Shown: positions 41,101 to 44,250, counted from the first letter of the stretch. The stretch is 64,000 bases of DNA from Rhyacophila brunnea (GCA_022495005.1 JAGYXB010001615.1:1-64000), one strand, 5' to 3'. The notes: generated by a model from the letters alone, not told the origin. Program-made: numbers and translations.

Positions 41101-42242
41101 AGAGTAACCGAGACGCGATGTTGTCATTTGATGGTACTATTTGATAGGTAGTGAAAATCGGTTAACCCACCGCCATCTTTAGAATAATAAAGCCTGAGCA
41201 TAATTTTTTGCACAAGCAACGAGTGGTCCACTTTTCAGCTGTCAAAATCAGATCCCAGATTGATTCGCCCTTTCTCGTTTCAAATTGAATTATAAAAAAT
41301 TCTCAAATCAAATATATGAACTATCAGTGTTATTTATAAATAATATACATTCTTGTTATTCATCAGCTGTCAAAGTCGACTAGTCCTTCACACAAAAAAC
41401 CGGTGGTAATATCGATTTCCAAAAAATATGTAGCATTGCTCTATGCATTACATTTGTAGAATGTGTGTTAATGCTAGTGTATTATTTATCATTTAACTCA
41501 TCGATCCAAATCAAACCATTCCTTGTGTGAAGACGACAGACGCGTCAGTATGAGCACTCTATAGAACAATGACAGGTCATCTATAGACAACAACGGGAGG
41601 GGCGGAAAAAGTAGGACCACTCGTTGTGAATGTATCGGCTTTCTACTTGAGTCGGCAATGGTTAACCTCAAAATGAGTATAGTTCGTTTTTTTGTCGGCA
41701 GGTTCGCTACTATCGTTCTTACTGAATCGAAAAAATCCCTACTGTCGCATGAAAATTCAGAAGCTTCCAAACTTTTTTGATTCATGTATGTAAGCTTGCA
41801 ACTGCAGGATAATACATGTTTACCCATACATTTTCTTGTTATGGCCGCATTAATACTTATTGTCAACAGTAAGTCCATGCATGTGTAAACGGCGTATTAT
41901 ACCAAGTAATATAGTTTGGACAGCGTGTTATTAGCCATTGCCTACTTTCATGCGCACGGACGGCATCAGATCTGCATATGTACCTTATTAATTGTTAACC
42001 GGTGGCCAATACATCCCCGAAACATACCGGTCATATATTCGTTATTAGTATAAATAGTCATATGAAATTAAATGTGTTTTTTTAATCTTTGTCTAGCATG
42101 GAGACGTTTTCGGAGAGTGCTGCGGTAATGCTTCGCCAGTTCCGGGCCCTCCTGCGTCACTCCCCGCTGCCCATCAACTGCAGTCGCCTGCTGCAGCTCA
42201 CAGCTCTTAACGTCTTCGCCATCGAGTCTGCTCATCTTAAAA
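4892..42242 (+). CDS. SMG6: SMG6/EST1A, partial spliced gene (10 exons)
   Basis: The coding parts are 4892-5188, 7492-7684, 8235-8473, 9703-9885, 9981-10358, 13092-13578, 14291-14401, 21627-21854, 22122-22183 and 42097-42242. They join in one frame across GT-AG introns to about 774 residues. SMG6 is the cytoplasmic endonuclease of nonsense-mediated mRNA decay. It binds exon-junction complexes and UPF1 and cuts near premature stops. The translation shows the family landmarks in order: Arg/Ser-rich disordered N-terminus, GILVLP (about residue 285), LFDPRNP-KP, then the 14-3-3-like/TPR core with TYKFKLDDY, PKNGRPYNQLA, RRKLDAVYFYMRSL and LNKRFITSYLHVHGKL. It stops at METFSESA...FAIESAHLK, short of the PIN nuclease domain. 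Earlier exons (the first begins mid-codon) and the 3' exons are not visible here. Confidence 0.92.
5225..5608. mobile_element. Family C MITE, copy C1
   Basis: The right end AGCTCAATGTAATTGACGCT and the left TACGAGCTGTTTGCTGGCG are inverted relatives. The middle (GTTGACCGGCTTTCAACTTT, ACGCCGGCGTGTAGC) matches copy C2 at 25888-26333. It lies in the intron directly after the 4892-5188 exon. It has no transposase; short ORFs here are by-products of the palindromic sequence. Confidence 0.65.
5609..6300. other. Intronic sequence, partly repetitive
   Basis: It contains a weak inverted match (ATTACATTGGCAGA near 6005 against its complement near 6615), which suggests a decayed inverted-repeat element around the Myb-like fragment at 6305-6376. 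I see no host exon. Confidence 0.35.
6305..6376 (-). pseudogene. Myb/SANT-like domain start, transposon-derived fragment
   Basis: On the minus strand an ATG opens a short reading frame, MSKSQKNVWTSAEDTVLVEL, followed by a few residues and a stop. Trp followed by Glu-Asp and an aliphatic helix (VLVELI) resembles the first helix of Myb/SANT-like domains that often accompany PIF/Harbinger and related transposons. Only about 24 residues are left, so the assignment is tentative. It may be chance. Confidence 0.3.
6640..7491. other. SMG6 intron, nothing recognised
   Basis: This is AT-rich intron sequence. Two mentions of a GTAAAC-rich text (CCAGAGGTAAACTATTGTTA near 6965 and its inverted relative TTTACCTCTGGTATACAGAG near 7322) hint at an old inverted-repeat element of about 370 bp. 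No coding signal. Confidence 0.4.
7492..7684 (+). CDS. SMG6: SMG6 exon, Pro-rich segment
   Basis: The acceptor is TTCTCGAGGCAG and the donor CAG/GTGAGC. The single leading T completes Ser and the exon then reads SGERGPGSRTCSRERPPHPH... and ends GFRLPPPPPPQPNAQRNSRN plus Q, in phase 0. The long open frame that begins further upstream at 7464 is a different frame and was rejected because only this frame joins the neighbouring exons. It is unstructured, with a run of six Pro. Confidence 0.75.
8235..8473 (+). CDS. SMG6: SMG6 exon, poly-Gly segment
   Basis: The acceptor is GTGTACTTTCAG and the donor TAG/GTCAGT. Phase 0 in; two bases (AG) carried out. The reading is NRRDSWSARGSRHASCESGG... through a run of ten Gly, then RRRHRRESDVHRHLGANPAP and WREEMQPSND. 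The glycine tract is encoded by alternating GGC/GGA triplets, a slippage-prone repeat. Two other frames are also open across the exon because of its GC content; they do not splice to the neighbours. Confidence 0.75.
8751..9284. mobile_element. MITE in SMG6 intron (GGCCCTCCTCCCACGG ends)
   Basis: The left end TAAGGCCCTCCTCCCACGGA and the right end CCGTGGGAGGGGGGCTTA are inverted repeats that continue inward with GCAACTGAAATC/GATTTCAGTTGC. About 534 bp, non-coding. A short duplication cannot be resolved because TTAA-like bases are part of the ends. Confidence 0.6.
9521..9554 (+). ncRNA. Hammerhead-ribozyme-like motif (degenerate, Penelope type)
   Basis: The text CTTCAGAATGGTCTCTGCAA then CGAGTCCGAAAT matches the layout CUGAnGA / stem II / GAAA of type I hammerheads found in Penelope-like elements. 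Stem II would pair GGTCTC with GAGTCC with one mismatch. Two relatives on the minus strand occur at 27917 and 40595. The core here is mutated (CAGA for GAUGA), so activity is unlikely. Confidence 0.4.
9703..9885 (+). CDS. SMG6: SMG6 exon with GILVLP segment
   Basis: The acceptor is GTGATGTTTCAG and the donor AGAGG/GTATGT. The first G completes Arg; the exon reads NENEAKRGLNRNDSIGSTER, LHEGNTTGKGLAPGILVLPH and so on to MHHHQNR. GILVLP corresponds to the conserved GILILP of vertebrate SMG6. The last two bases (GG) begin a Gly codon completed by the next exon, only 95 bp downstream. Confidence 0.85.
9981..10358 (+). CDS. SMG6: SMG6 exon entering the 14-3-3-like domain
   Basis: The acceptor is a polypyrimidine tract ending TTTTTTACAG; the donor is CACCAG/GTCCGT. 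It encodes a Pro/Ser/Asn linker with QQRTLFDPRNPNKPILIGST, the counterpart of the DPNNP-KP motif, then AGGRPAYYDVNSD and the helical stretch RNQDLLRDVERADLQLQWIF. The last part aligns with the start of the SMG6 TPR/14-3-3-like domain. Confidence 0.88.
10548..12664. mobile_element. TTAA-flanked 2.1 kb non-autonomous element
   Basis: TTAA at 10544-10547 and 12665-12668 bound ends CCTTTCTAACGCGGC and, inverted, CCCTTTCTAAGCGTTAC. Size and TTAA duplication fit a piggyBac-like deletion derivative. Near the left end there is an inner inverted pair (ACTGACTTTAGTCAGC / GCTGACTAAAGTCAT). I see no transposase frame. MITE D1 is inserted at 11549-11862. Confidence 0.55.
11549..11862. mobile_element. Family D hairpin MITE, copy D1
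   Basis: Two arms of roughly 150 bp are almost complete inverted copies: CCAGTGGGTCTATTCTATAC... on the left, ending with TATAGAATAGACCCACAGG on the right, both holding TTAGCACTTATTGTAACAAT and CACGAAGTTGGTTTTTATTG. Only a short spacer (AGCACCTATCTTGCTGCTGT) separates them, so a transcript would fold into a long hairpin. Copy D2 is at 42713-43057. Confidence 0.75.
12835..12893. mobile_element. hAT terminal fragment
   Basis: AGAGCCGCATGTGACTCGCT then AGCCGC and TGCCGACCCCTG resemble the right terminus of hAT elements whose tip reads CAGGGGTCGGCA on the other strand. No partner end was found nearby. Confidence 0.4.
13092..13578 (+). CDS. SMG6: SMG6 exon, core of the 14-3-3-like/TPR domain
   Basis: The acceptor is GTTTTTTCAG and the donor GCA/GTAAGT, phase 0 out. 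Key segments are PFLQQSLQTLLKTDLKF, HHFWKMLYYSFIEALRK, LECLQTTYKFKLDDYL, LARYKERVNETSNYAKSKNW and INPKNGRPYNQLAILAVYA. These match the SMG6 pattern TYKFKLEDY, GDIARYRE and PKNGRPYNQLALLAVY very closely. In related EST1 proteins this domain binds phospho-UPF1. The reading continues past 13578 as an open frame, but the donor and the next exon show it is intron. Confidence 0.95.
13579..14290. other. SMG6 intron, nothing recognised
   Basis: 712 bp between two strongly supported exons. A GC-richer patch (13750-13950) has open frames on the + strand, but neither joins the flanking phase-0 exons as conserved sequence. No repeat ends seen. Confidence 0.5.
14291..14401 (+). CDS. SMG6: SMG6 exon, RRKLDAVYFYMRSL helix
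   Basis: The acceptor is AAATTTGCAG and the donor AAG/GTATTC; 37 codons in phase 0. RRKLDAVYFYMRSLMSSNPF and DSARESLIALFDENRKK align directly after the AVY of the preceding exon, as in vertebrate SMG6 (YTRRKLDAVYYYMRSLAASNP). This is the last helical pair of the 14-3-3-like region. Confidence 0.95.
14402..15866. other. SMG6 intron, nothing recognised
   Basis: AT-rich; short ORFs only. A GC-richer patch at 15665-15835 is unexplained but shows no splice-compatible coding frame. Confidence 0.45.
15875..16088. mobile_element. Short hAT MITE with perfect 8-bp target duplication
   Basis: The ends are CAGTGATGCCAACCGTACTA and, inverted, CAGTGTTGCCATATTTTTC. GGTATAAA occurs directly on both sides (15867-15874 and 16089-16096). 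The 214-bp inside is AT-rich and repeats ACTATAATTT several times. Clearly a hAT-type insertion. Confidence 0.8.
17338..17558. repeat. Long hairpin, arms of about 104 bp
   Basis: Left arm 17338-17441 and right arm 17454-17558 are near-perfect inverted copies with a 12-bp loop. Arm landmarks are TAGTACTTATTCCACTTTTA, ATCAATAAATTAGGACCGGT and GACATTTTCAAC. It lies 100 bp beyond the stop codon of the DUF7869 gene, so a transcript of that gene would carry it in its 3' part. It could instead be a separate MITE. Confidence 0.8.
17660..19568 (-). pseudogene. DUF7869 domain protein, decayed
   Basis: On the minus strand the parts follow family order. An N-terminal linker (DLSRKRKRNPKMWKRNSQK) and a Cys cluster (REVNCKCHYKCTSKIGKPQR) lie at 19355-19086. 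Then come EYTLQYSVMCNELRAQVC and FFLATYDISRKKVENAMKK, next NIIRDHIKLLPIVASHYCRS with HTPKKDQCDFC (18921-18690), and finally an open 339-residue C-terminal part (18679-17660). That last part has the blocks TMDLEKILLTP, MWHEGAGTKGASEVATCLWK, TLYSDTASGQNCNS and ESGHSEMECDAVHSTIE. The Asp of MDLEK, the Asp of YSDT and the acidic residues of HSEMECD look like an RNase-H-like metal site. The gene is broken: an in-frame TGA near 19086, a shift in the T-run near 19030, one near 18965 and one near 18680. A possible 5' exon is at 19700-19910. Confidence 0.75.
19569..20040 (-). other. Possible 5' exon region of the DUF7869 gene
   Basis: On the minus strand an ATG at 19910 opens a frame starting MLIQAALTAMSNVCASCISF, with an acceptor-like TTTCTTTTATAG inside it, and a pyrimidine-rich TTTTGTTTTACAG just ahead of 19568. 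These could be the first exons and introns of the DUF7869 gene. The peptide itself is not recognisable. Confidence 0.3.
20600..21626. other. SMG6 intron with repeat-like text
   Basis: The phrase GCGCGTGTTTGAATATGTAC (about 20716) recurs as GCGCGTGTTTGAACATGTAC at about 27354, so part of this stretch is a dispersed repeat. No coding sequence seen before the exon at 21627. Confidence 0.4.
21627..21854 (+). CDS. SMG6: SMG6 exon, linker after the TPR region
   Basis: The acceptor is AAATTGCCCAG and the donor GAG/GTAAAT; 76 codons in phase 0. It begins YEGSERKRLAERQRITEGQM, then a Gly/Arg/Ser linker (REVWSRVGGGRTTTLLQP) and an acidic end (CSDDAELAAMTSIE). It takes the place of the variable charged linker that precedes the DLNKRF motif in vertebrate SMG6. 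It is much GC-richer than the surrounding intron. Confidence 0.85.
21925..21998. mobile_element. Family B MITE fragment
   Basis: TTAGTTCAATGAAAACAAAA then TAAGTATGACTGACAAAGTT match the inner right arm of family B copies (for example at 2098-2160 and 39937-39970). Neither terminus is present. Confidence 0.5.
22122..22183 (+). CDS. SMG6: SMG6 exon, LNKRFITSYLHVHGKL
   Basis: 62 bp between acceptor GGTTGATTTCAG and donor TTGG/GTAAGT. The reading LNKRFITSYLHVHGKLITKI is an excellent match to the SMG6 block LNKRFILSFLHAHGKLFTRIG. Its last two bases (GG) are completed to Gly by the C that opens the exon at 42097, nearly 20 kb away. Too short for length-based ORF calling. Confidence 0.95.
22184..23821. 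other. Start of the 19.9 kb SMG6 intron; decayed repeat
   Basis: From about 22900 to 23600 the base composition rises and a phrase (GTCGGCCACGGCGACGGAAC then CCTTGAG, 23271-23297) recurs at 53605-53630, with neighbouring matches such as GTGCCACAAGG. It is thus a dispersed repeat, possibly a retroelement remnant, but no protein domain is recognisable. Confidence 0.4.
23416..23571. repeat. Tandem duplication, 78 bp x 2
   Basis: The unit starting TCTGCTCACAAACTCGAGTG at 23416 is repeated from 23494 with no visible difference until the last base or two. The very high identity marks a recent local duplication. Confidence 0.9.
23998..25776 (+). pseudogene. mariner transposase (DD34D), dead copy 1
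   Basis: The reading begins MEKIEFRAVI, is cut by a TTAA-flanked insertion, and resumes with a helix-turn-helix region (SLATIYNWLNEFKRGR; SDRRLKLSEIIEVTGISKGS). Next comes WVPRLL, the mariner linker motif region, then the catalytic domain: Asp of VTVDETWIHH, Asp of FHQDNARVH and Asp of YSPDLAPSDFF. The last two Asp are separated by 34 residues, the DD34D signature. Compared with copy 2 it has lost an A near 24842, gained a C near 24961 and lost an A near 25306, each shifting the frame, so no transposase can be made. Confidence 0.9.
24030..24797. mobile_element. TTAA-flanked element inside mariner copy 1
   Basis: TTAA at 24026-24029 and 24798-24801 exactly interrupts the mariner reading ATTAAACATTTTAATA that is continuous in copy 2. 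The ends are CACGTTGATCGCCA and, inverted, CACATTGATCGCCA. Near the left end the palindrome GGTCACCGGTGACC occurs twice (24047, 24091), and GTGACCGGC or relatives recur at 24178, 24576 and 24636. No transposase. Insertion is younger than the mariner. Confidence 0.85.
25888..26333. mobile_element. Family C MITE, copy C2
   Basis: AAGCGTCAATTACATTGAGC opens it and its inverted copy closes it at 26333; inner arms share AGCTGATTATTGGCAAATTT. The left boundary is only 5 bp from the right end of mariner copy 1. Middle portions (GAAAGCCGGTCAACTTTA; GTTCCGTCAAAATCGCTC) match copy C1 at 5225-5608 in the opposite orientation. Confidence 0.8.
26694..27491. mobile_element. Family G TTAA-flanked element, copy G1
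   Basis: TTAA stands at 26690-26693 and 27492-27495. The two ends are inverted relatives over about 90 bp: CAAACCATGATCCTGGACAT near 26746 and ATGTCCAGGATCATGGTTTG near 27425, both next to GACCTACGC/GCGTAGGTC. The inside is AT-rich and non-coding. The left 250 bp recur at 57650-57904. Confidence 0.8.
27496..29226. other. Intronic stretch, mostly unassigned
   Basis: Apart from the ribozyme-like motif at 27917-27949 I recognise nothing. Short open frames near 27961-28617 have no family resemblance. Confidence 0.4.
27917..27949 (-). ncRNA. Hammerhead-ribozyme-like motif (Penelope type)
   Basis: On the minus strand CTTGATAATGGCCTCTGCAA then CGAGCCCGAAACG: the layout (C)UGAUAA, stem II GGCCTC/GAGCCC with one mismatch, loop TGCAAC, then GAAAC. 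This is the arrangement of hammerhead motifs carried by Penelope-like retroelements in arthropods. The same 45 bp recur at 40595. Presumably a leftover of an element end; no reverse transcriptase nearby. Confidence 0.5.
29227..29389. repeat. Perfect 63-bp inverted repeat
   Basis: Arms 29227-29289 and 29327-29389 are exact complements (starting GAAATTCTCATCTATACTGA) around a 37-bp loop that itself contains GAAGTTCACTTC. Perfect identity implies a recent origin. Could be a young foldback element or a replication-made duplication. Confidence 0.9.
29734..29822. repeat. Minisatellite, about 15-bp unit x 6
   Basis: The unit GTTCTGTTTTGTCCT is repeated about six times with single-base changes (CCT, CAT, CGT). 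A related phrase (ACCGGACAAAACAGAACAG) stands 330 bp upstream on the opposite strand. Confidence 0.85.
29823..31790. other. Intronic stretch, nothing recognised
   Basis: AT-rich; only short non-homologous ORFs. A weak inverted pair (ATATGGC...TGAATGA near 31250; TCATTCACGATTGCCATAT near 31342) may be an old MITE. Confidence 0.4.
31807..32440. mobile_element. hAT-like MITE inside A2, perfect 8-bp duplication
   Basis: The ends TAGGGATTGCAATGCCGGTA and, inverted, TAGGGATTGCAATACCGGTT are flanked by CTGTACAC on both sides (31799-31806, 32441-32448). The sequence TACCGGTATT recurs near both ends. A lone right end of the same family is at 50460-50534. Confidence 0.9.
33112..34317 (+). CDS. LINE ORF1, RNA-binding Gag-like protein
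   Basis: I choose the first ATG (33112, MENTTMEVNETKKSKKKRND), giving 401 residues; the frame is open further upstream but without ATG. ORF1 proteins of I-type LINEs coat the element RNA. The N-terminus is Lys/Glu-rich and basic, the middle (about 55-190) resembles the RRM-like region of arthropod ORF1s, and three zinc knuckles follow: CYKCWRYGHIANNC, CPKCGENHKTC and CINCKGNHAANSQKC. The C-terminus is Lys-rich with an amphipathic tail (KEILGEVLEQNG). The stop TAG lies inside the start of ORF2 (ATGGATAG), an 8-bp overlap that suggests coupled termination and reinitiation. Confidence 0.88.
   Translation: MENTTMEVNETKKSKKKRNDDEEEVVGEKEEEWQTVTSGKKPRRDSGVTPKGNQNIVMIATGSKIPLKLKIAQMLHKAGVKVQKIYNKNLKTYIQVEDEKEADKVKQAGELKDLGFVTKENDSCSYGVIRKVDIDMDLQELQMEIKSDAKVINLKRLTRKGDTGELTKTSSVSIKFGEKILPRTIYIYGVSFAVEPYVFRVMQCYKCWRYGHIANNCGRTVETCPKCGENHKTCEKNEEITCINCKGNHAANSQKCPKWQEEKNCKEAMKKMNIPFKEAKKNMLNNSYADILKQKKIVGRDESETIQKTKEIKKKEEAVVEASGSTIIATGSGVKPTKNKKNSKGKTEVNAMGEIIKVLLKGGDWQQIIKQLIIKAVDWVCKQFKEGHLKEILGEVLEQNG
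34310..38029 (+). CDS. LINE ORF2, endonuclease-RT-RNase H polyprotein
   Basis: 1239 residues, uninterrupted. Domains in order: apurinic-like (EEP) endonuclease about 8-225 with ILQWNARS (Asn13), SETWL (Glu40), GGDFNAHHPMWD (Asp139, Asn141) and SDHLPI (Asp214, His215); reverse transcriptase about 450-750 with VRPIALIS, GLPQGDPLSPLLFN and the catalytic YADD at 654-657; RNase H about 952-1080 with Asp958 (YTDGSK), Glu993 (TAEL), Asp1019 (LTDSKSAL) and Asp1075 (NERADELAK); then a Cys/His motif CDECHVLEDIVHIALQC from residue 1175. The protein nicks target DNA and primes reverse transcription of its RNA there. All catalytic residues are present, so it could be functional. RNase H points to the I clade rather than Jockey. 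Confidence 0.95.
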   Translation: MDSKKQIRILQWNARSMKQKKDDIELYLIRQKISIALISETWLRSELDYLKFNDYTMYRKDRGDGYGGIAILVHKTLASKEKTLQGLPTELEACQVEIRGTQKLKTVTAIYCKPNVTIRKNAWSRLFDQMGEGSIMGGDFNAHHPMWDHILRDARGEDVADVCLDSDLVAINNGQSTRVAPPNQRGAAPDITFISNELVLETDWKIDSDTMGSDHLPIIIEFVENQCQTEIIPRRNYPKANWEQYREIISNDIDRLTEPTRDAQVEYDKLEAILNNGANSSIPRLKVCSHPNFRPKPWWNSEVSKAIAERRLAYTRFKKISSTENYLELKKKQATTRKVILKAKRESWKTFCDSVNSETSYSEMWRKMSWMKGKSGNKFNNQLDESMASLLLQQLASKSDEMKEEIAEQETYNPNDTMNEILTVAELRSVTKNKDTAPGMDEVSYSMIAQLPEIGKNKLVEIFNLIMETGKVPRQWKETMIIPILKPGRDPTLVSSVRPIALISCMCKTFNQMIARRIEWFAEKKQLFHHNTTGFRRQKSTLENIGNLVLDINAAQVKNEVTLTTFLDIQDAYNNVHVKEVSRVLNEWGIGGKITKYLKQYLNERKITMCINNEKKSTVCSRGLPQGDPLSPLLFNILTTDILKLMTRVNIVQYADDFALFCSGKRVDECQRLMQKSLDEMKLLLETRGLKVAPSKTKVVLFARGKRQNQLNLKIDGTIIERVDTYKFLGMNLDYRLTWKHHISHCANSLTQPLNILKVLAGGGWGVHPIHMRRLYTALIRSRLDYGSMFYHSAAETNSVRLDRIQSKALRICGGFIRTTPIHVLQAELSVPPLNVRRWALATKTWMKWKSIIDNPILAKVKLLYELVESNTYYEKRKLPLLVGILKASESWEVLNTKCLGMYSLRRPVGTYDLSSVIRLEVKGIDKPKRSIVSDKGRERVEKMLTERYAGWSHLYTDGSKDQNRAGAALVIPEVGINKSWKLNPAIPIMTAELIAINEAIKYTLSDDFSAQSAVILTDSKSALQHLAAATRSHNSKTIAYHILDQIDAKKNRGGDLCLQWIPSHMGIEGNERADELAKVAGHSGVPYQWIPENLDWNEAIKKMCHSMWIDFHHRASLEKGKWSKSILPTPREVPWFVESSLTRNELKLILRLRTGHTMGKRFDVLMGRSESQLCDECHVLEDIVHIALQCPKYEVHRVQLRIADIYENVDELKGVLAVGKTEELGKIVKLFNRIGVRT
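38860..39420 (+). mobile_element. hAT element remnant
   Basis: The right tip reads, inverted, CAGGGGTAGGCAAACTTTTT with GGCCAAATTCAAGAATTCC behind it; the left part TAGGCAAATTGCGGCCCGCC is its inverted counterpart. It contains the hAT C-terminal domain at 39036-39297. No 8-bp duplication could be made out, so the left tip is probably damaged. Confidence 0.65.
39036..39297 (+). pseudogene. hAT transposase C-terminal (dimerisation) fragment
   Basis: About 87 residues: VPTELQLEIIDLQCDTDLRE, then FDHLKDYARKMFVIFGSTYI, CEQTFSIMNLNKNSLRSNIS and DAHLQAVL with a stop. The block FGSTYICEQTFSIMNLNKN is the conserved hAT dimerisation motif (FGSTYLCE-FS-M--NK), as in ZBED5/GTF2IRD2-like transposases. 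The N-terminal zinc finger and the catalytic part are absent, so this is a fragment of an internally deleted element. Confidence 0.85.
39477..40030. mobile_element. Family B MITE, copy B2
   Basis: It starts CAGTGGCGAGGGGTGAAGGT and ends, inverted, CAGTGACGAATGGTGGAGGT. Arms of about 180 bp hold TCATACTTATTTGTTTTCAT and ACAGATGGTGTTGG-type text and their complements. It is the best-preserved family B tips in the window and CAGTG ends suggest the hAT superfamily. Confidence 0.75.
40031..40983. other. Intron, nothing recognised except the ribozyme-like motif
   Basis: AT-rich sequence without exon or repeat ends that I can identify, apart from the hammerhead-like motif at 40595-40627. Confidence 0.4.
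40595..40627 (-). ncRNA. Hammerhead-ribozyme-like motif (Penelope type)
   Basis: Minus strand: CTTGATAATGGCCTCTGCAA then CGAGCCCGAAACG, identical in the core to 27917-27949, followed by TCGAGTAAAG. Stem II and the GAAAC block fit a type I hammerhead; the 5' core reads UGAUAA instead of UGAUGA. Flanks differ from the other copy, so it is a dispersed element end. Confidence 0.5.
40984..41899 (+). mobile_element. Family A MITE, copy A3
   Basis: The left tip is TATAGCGCCTGTACACGTGC and the right tip AGTAAGTCCATGCATGTGTA, then AACGGCGTAT. Split at 41166-41661 by a TTAA-flanked element. Confidence 0.75.
41166..41661. mobile_element. Family E TTAA-flanked element inside A3
   Basis: TTAA at 41162-41165 and 41662-41665 interrupts the family A text (AAAATCGGTTAACCTCA) at exactly that site. 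Ends are CCCACCGCCATC and, inverted, CCATTGCCGACTC. A subterminal phrase ACGAGTGGTCCAC has its complement AGGACCACTCGTTG near the right end. The left 75 bp recur at 56178. Confidence 0.75.
42097..42242 (+). CDS. SMG6: SMG6 exon, METFSESA...FAIESAHLK (last seen)
   Basis: The acceptor is TTTAATCTTTGTCTAG and the donor AAAA/GTAAGT. The opening C completes Gly. METFSESAAVMLRQFRALLR, HSPLPINCSRLLQLTALNVF and AIESAHLK align block for block with vertebrate METFPAVAEKVLKEFQVLLQ and following. It ends one base into a codon; no continuation could be recognised between here and 64000. Confidence 0.95.
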
Positions 42243-42712
42243 GTAAGTCCTCTTTCTCCCTACTCTTTACAAATCTTTGTTATACTGTATCTCAAAACCA
42301 AGTGTGGGTCGGTTGTTGTAATACCTACCTATATGTAGTGTTATAATCTCATCACTGATTTCAAAAGCCTTCTGTTTTATTTTAAAGGTTTGCAGGTAAG
42401 TAAGTGTCAATAAATTGATATTACAGTACAAATGAATAAATAGCTCTCACTGCACCCTCTTCACCCTCTTGATTATGTTAATTAAATGCAATCCGATAGT
42501 AGTGATTCCCGACCAGGATTTCGCGAGAATTTGCTATAGTTTGCGTATTTAAGTAAACCGCGCCACCCTTTTTTATAAAATGTTTGAAATTTTAACTTAG
42601 TTAGATACGAGTTAGTATTCGCAATGTCGTGTTCGTTGCTAGTAAGCCAGGCGTAAAGTAAGATTAATCGATTTTTCTACACACAACTGCAACTAATATT
42701 TTATCGTGTTAA

Positions 42713-43057
42713 CCAGTGCATCTATTCTATACGGTGATACACAATACTGCTTTCGGCCGCTACGGCAGCTATCTAGGGTAGGTTTGTATGGATTAGCACT
42801 TCTTGTAACAATTGCAATAAGTTAGCCGTCTAAACCATTGATGTATATCAATGGTCTAAACAAACAGTCAAAACTGTCTATCTCGCTCTGAAATTTAGCA
42901 TGGCCAAGAGAGGTGCTGTTAAAACATAGCATTTATTGTAACAATTACAACTACCATATTGTAATTGTTACAATAAGTGCTAATACGAAAATATGAAAAA
43001 CTACCCTCGATAGCTGCCGTAGCGAAAGCAGTCTTGTGTATAGAATAGATTCGCAGG
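42713..43057. mobile_element. Family D hairpin MITE, copy D2
   Basis: Ends CCAGTGCATCTATTCTATAC and its inverted relative TGTATAGAATAGATTCGCAG surround further inverted text (TACGGCAGCTATC / GATAGCTGCCGTA; TAACAATTGCAATAAG / TGTAATTGTTACAATAAG). TTAA-type bases (GTTAA / GTAA) flank it. It is older than D1, whose arms are less diverged. Confidence 0.7.
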
Positions 43058-43181
43058 TAAGGATTCCCTGAGACTTTTCAAAATACAGAAACGGTTACTA
43101 AGGCTAATGATTAAATTAGAAGCAAGCCATTTCGCATTGCACATTAATTTGTAGCCAACATCACACGTTTTTCCTATGAGA

Positions 43182-43498
43182 TTTTTTTTGTGATTTTACC
43201 AAGGCTTTGACTACGACTCGCTGTCATATCGCCTCTTCTCTTCTAGAAGGGGATCCGACGATCAACTTGCTGTCACTGTTTTTAACTTTTGTGTCCCTCT
43301 AATTTCTACCTGACATGCCTCTAGTTCAATTTTTGAAGGCCCTGTAGGGCCTTTTCTTTAGACGCTTTATTTAGAGTGTTTTATGCACCAGGATCGCTAC
43401 TCCTCCGTATCCATCCCCTCTGTCTTTTCTATACATCTTGTAATCTTTGAATGAGAAGTGAGATCGACTAATAATTCAGACCTCAACCAAACTCAAAA
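43182..43498 (-). mobile_element. I-clade LINE copy, internally deleted
   Basis: Minus strand. 43182-43264 matches the LINE 3' end (T-run complement of the A-tail, TCGCCTCTTCTCTTCTAGAA). 43267-43498 matches ORF2 around bases 34410-34640, including the complement of ATGTATAGAAAAGACAGAGG. About 3.4 kb between these two parts is missing. The 5' part is also absent. Confidence 0.85.
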
Positions 43499-43602
43499 TT
43501 GTCTATAGATGAAGTATCCTTATTTAGAATATTTGTCTGCGCATACAATATTATTTTCTTACGGCTACCAGTATAAACAGCTGAAAAAATGTTAGAATCG
43601 CC

Positions 43603-43960
43603 ATTAAGGCCATACCTCAGCTGAGGCATGGTCTAAAAAGATCGTAACTATGCGACCGAACGGAACATAATTCGTCATAAAAATTCAACATGCGTCCATT
43701 TATTGTTATGTTTATTGTTATATCAGTAGTAATATTAATAATATATTGATTGACATGTTTTCTTTTTCGAGTATTCGAGTACAGGATAACATTTTTTAGT
43801 CATCTTTGCACGATATAAGAATATATTCTTACGATGCCATCACAAAAAAAAAAAAAATCGACGTGCTCCCACCTCGAATGCCGCTCGCCGATTGGCGACT
43901 AATGCGAAATGTCGTCCCACCGATTGTTGAAAATTATTTGTCGTTTCACTTATGTATGCT
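43603..43960 (+). mobile_element. Family F element, copy F1
   Basis: It begins near CCATACCTCAGCTGAGGCAT then GGTCTAAAAAGATCG and shares TTGACATGTTTTCTTTTTCG, TTTTTAGTCATCTTTGCACG and AAATTATTTGTCG-type blocks with the inverted copy at 54960-55306. Superfamily unknown. A 14-A run lies at 43844-43857. Confidence 0.6.
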
Positions 43961-44040
43961 TTTTTTAATGTTGTAGGTAATATAGAAAGTTTACATGAAA
44001 AAGGCCAAACTCTCTTCTGTTTGAATATTTTCGCGGTGTA

Positions 44041-44250
44041 GGTAGGTAATGAATGCTATTCTTTGGACTGGCCGGAGGATCGAAAATAACGCTTTCGAGA
44101 TCGCAATCAATAGGATCCTCCGGAGTGCATCGGATGCGTTATGCAAGCGCCTTTCCTCCCGGCCCTCCCCCAGCCCCGAACCCCGCTACCCATCCTCTTT
44201 TACCGACGCTCGATGCAAATTGCATTTTTATGCAACCTCTTTCACTACAC
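44041..44250 (+). other. GC-rich patch, unassigned
   Basis: Bases 44041-44240 are GC-rich with overlapping open frames including a Pro-rich one (FPPGPPPAPNPATHP). It does not extend the SMG6 reading and no family is recognised. It may be part of an unknown repeat. Confidence 0.25.
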
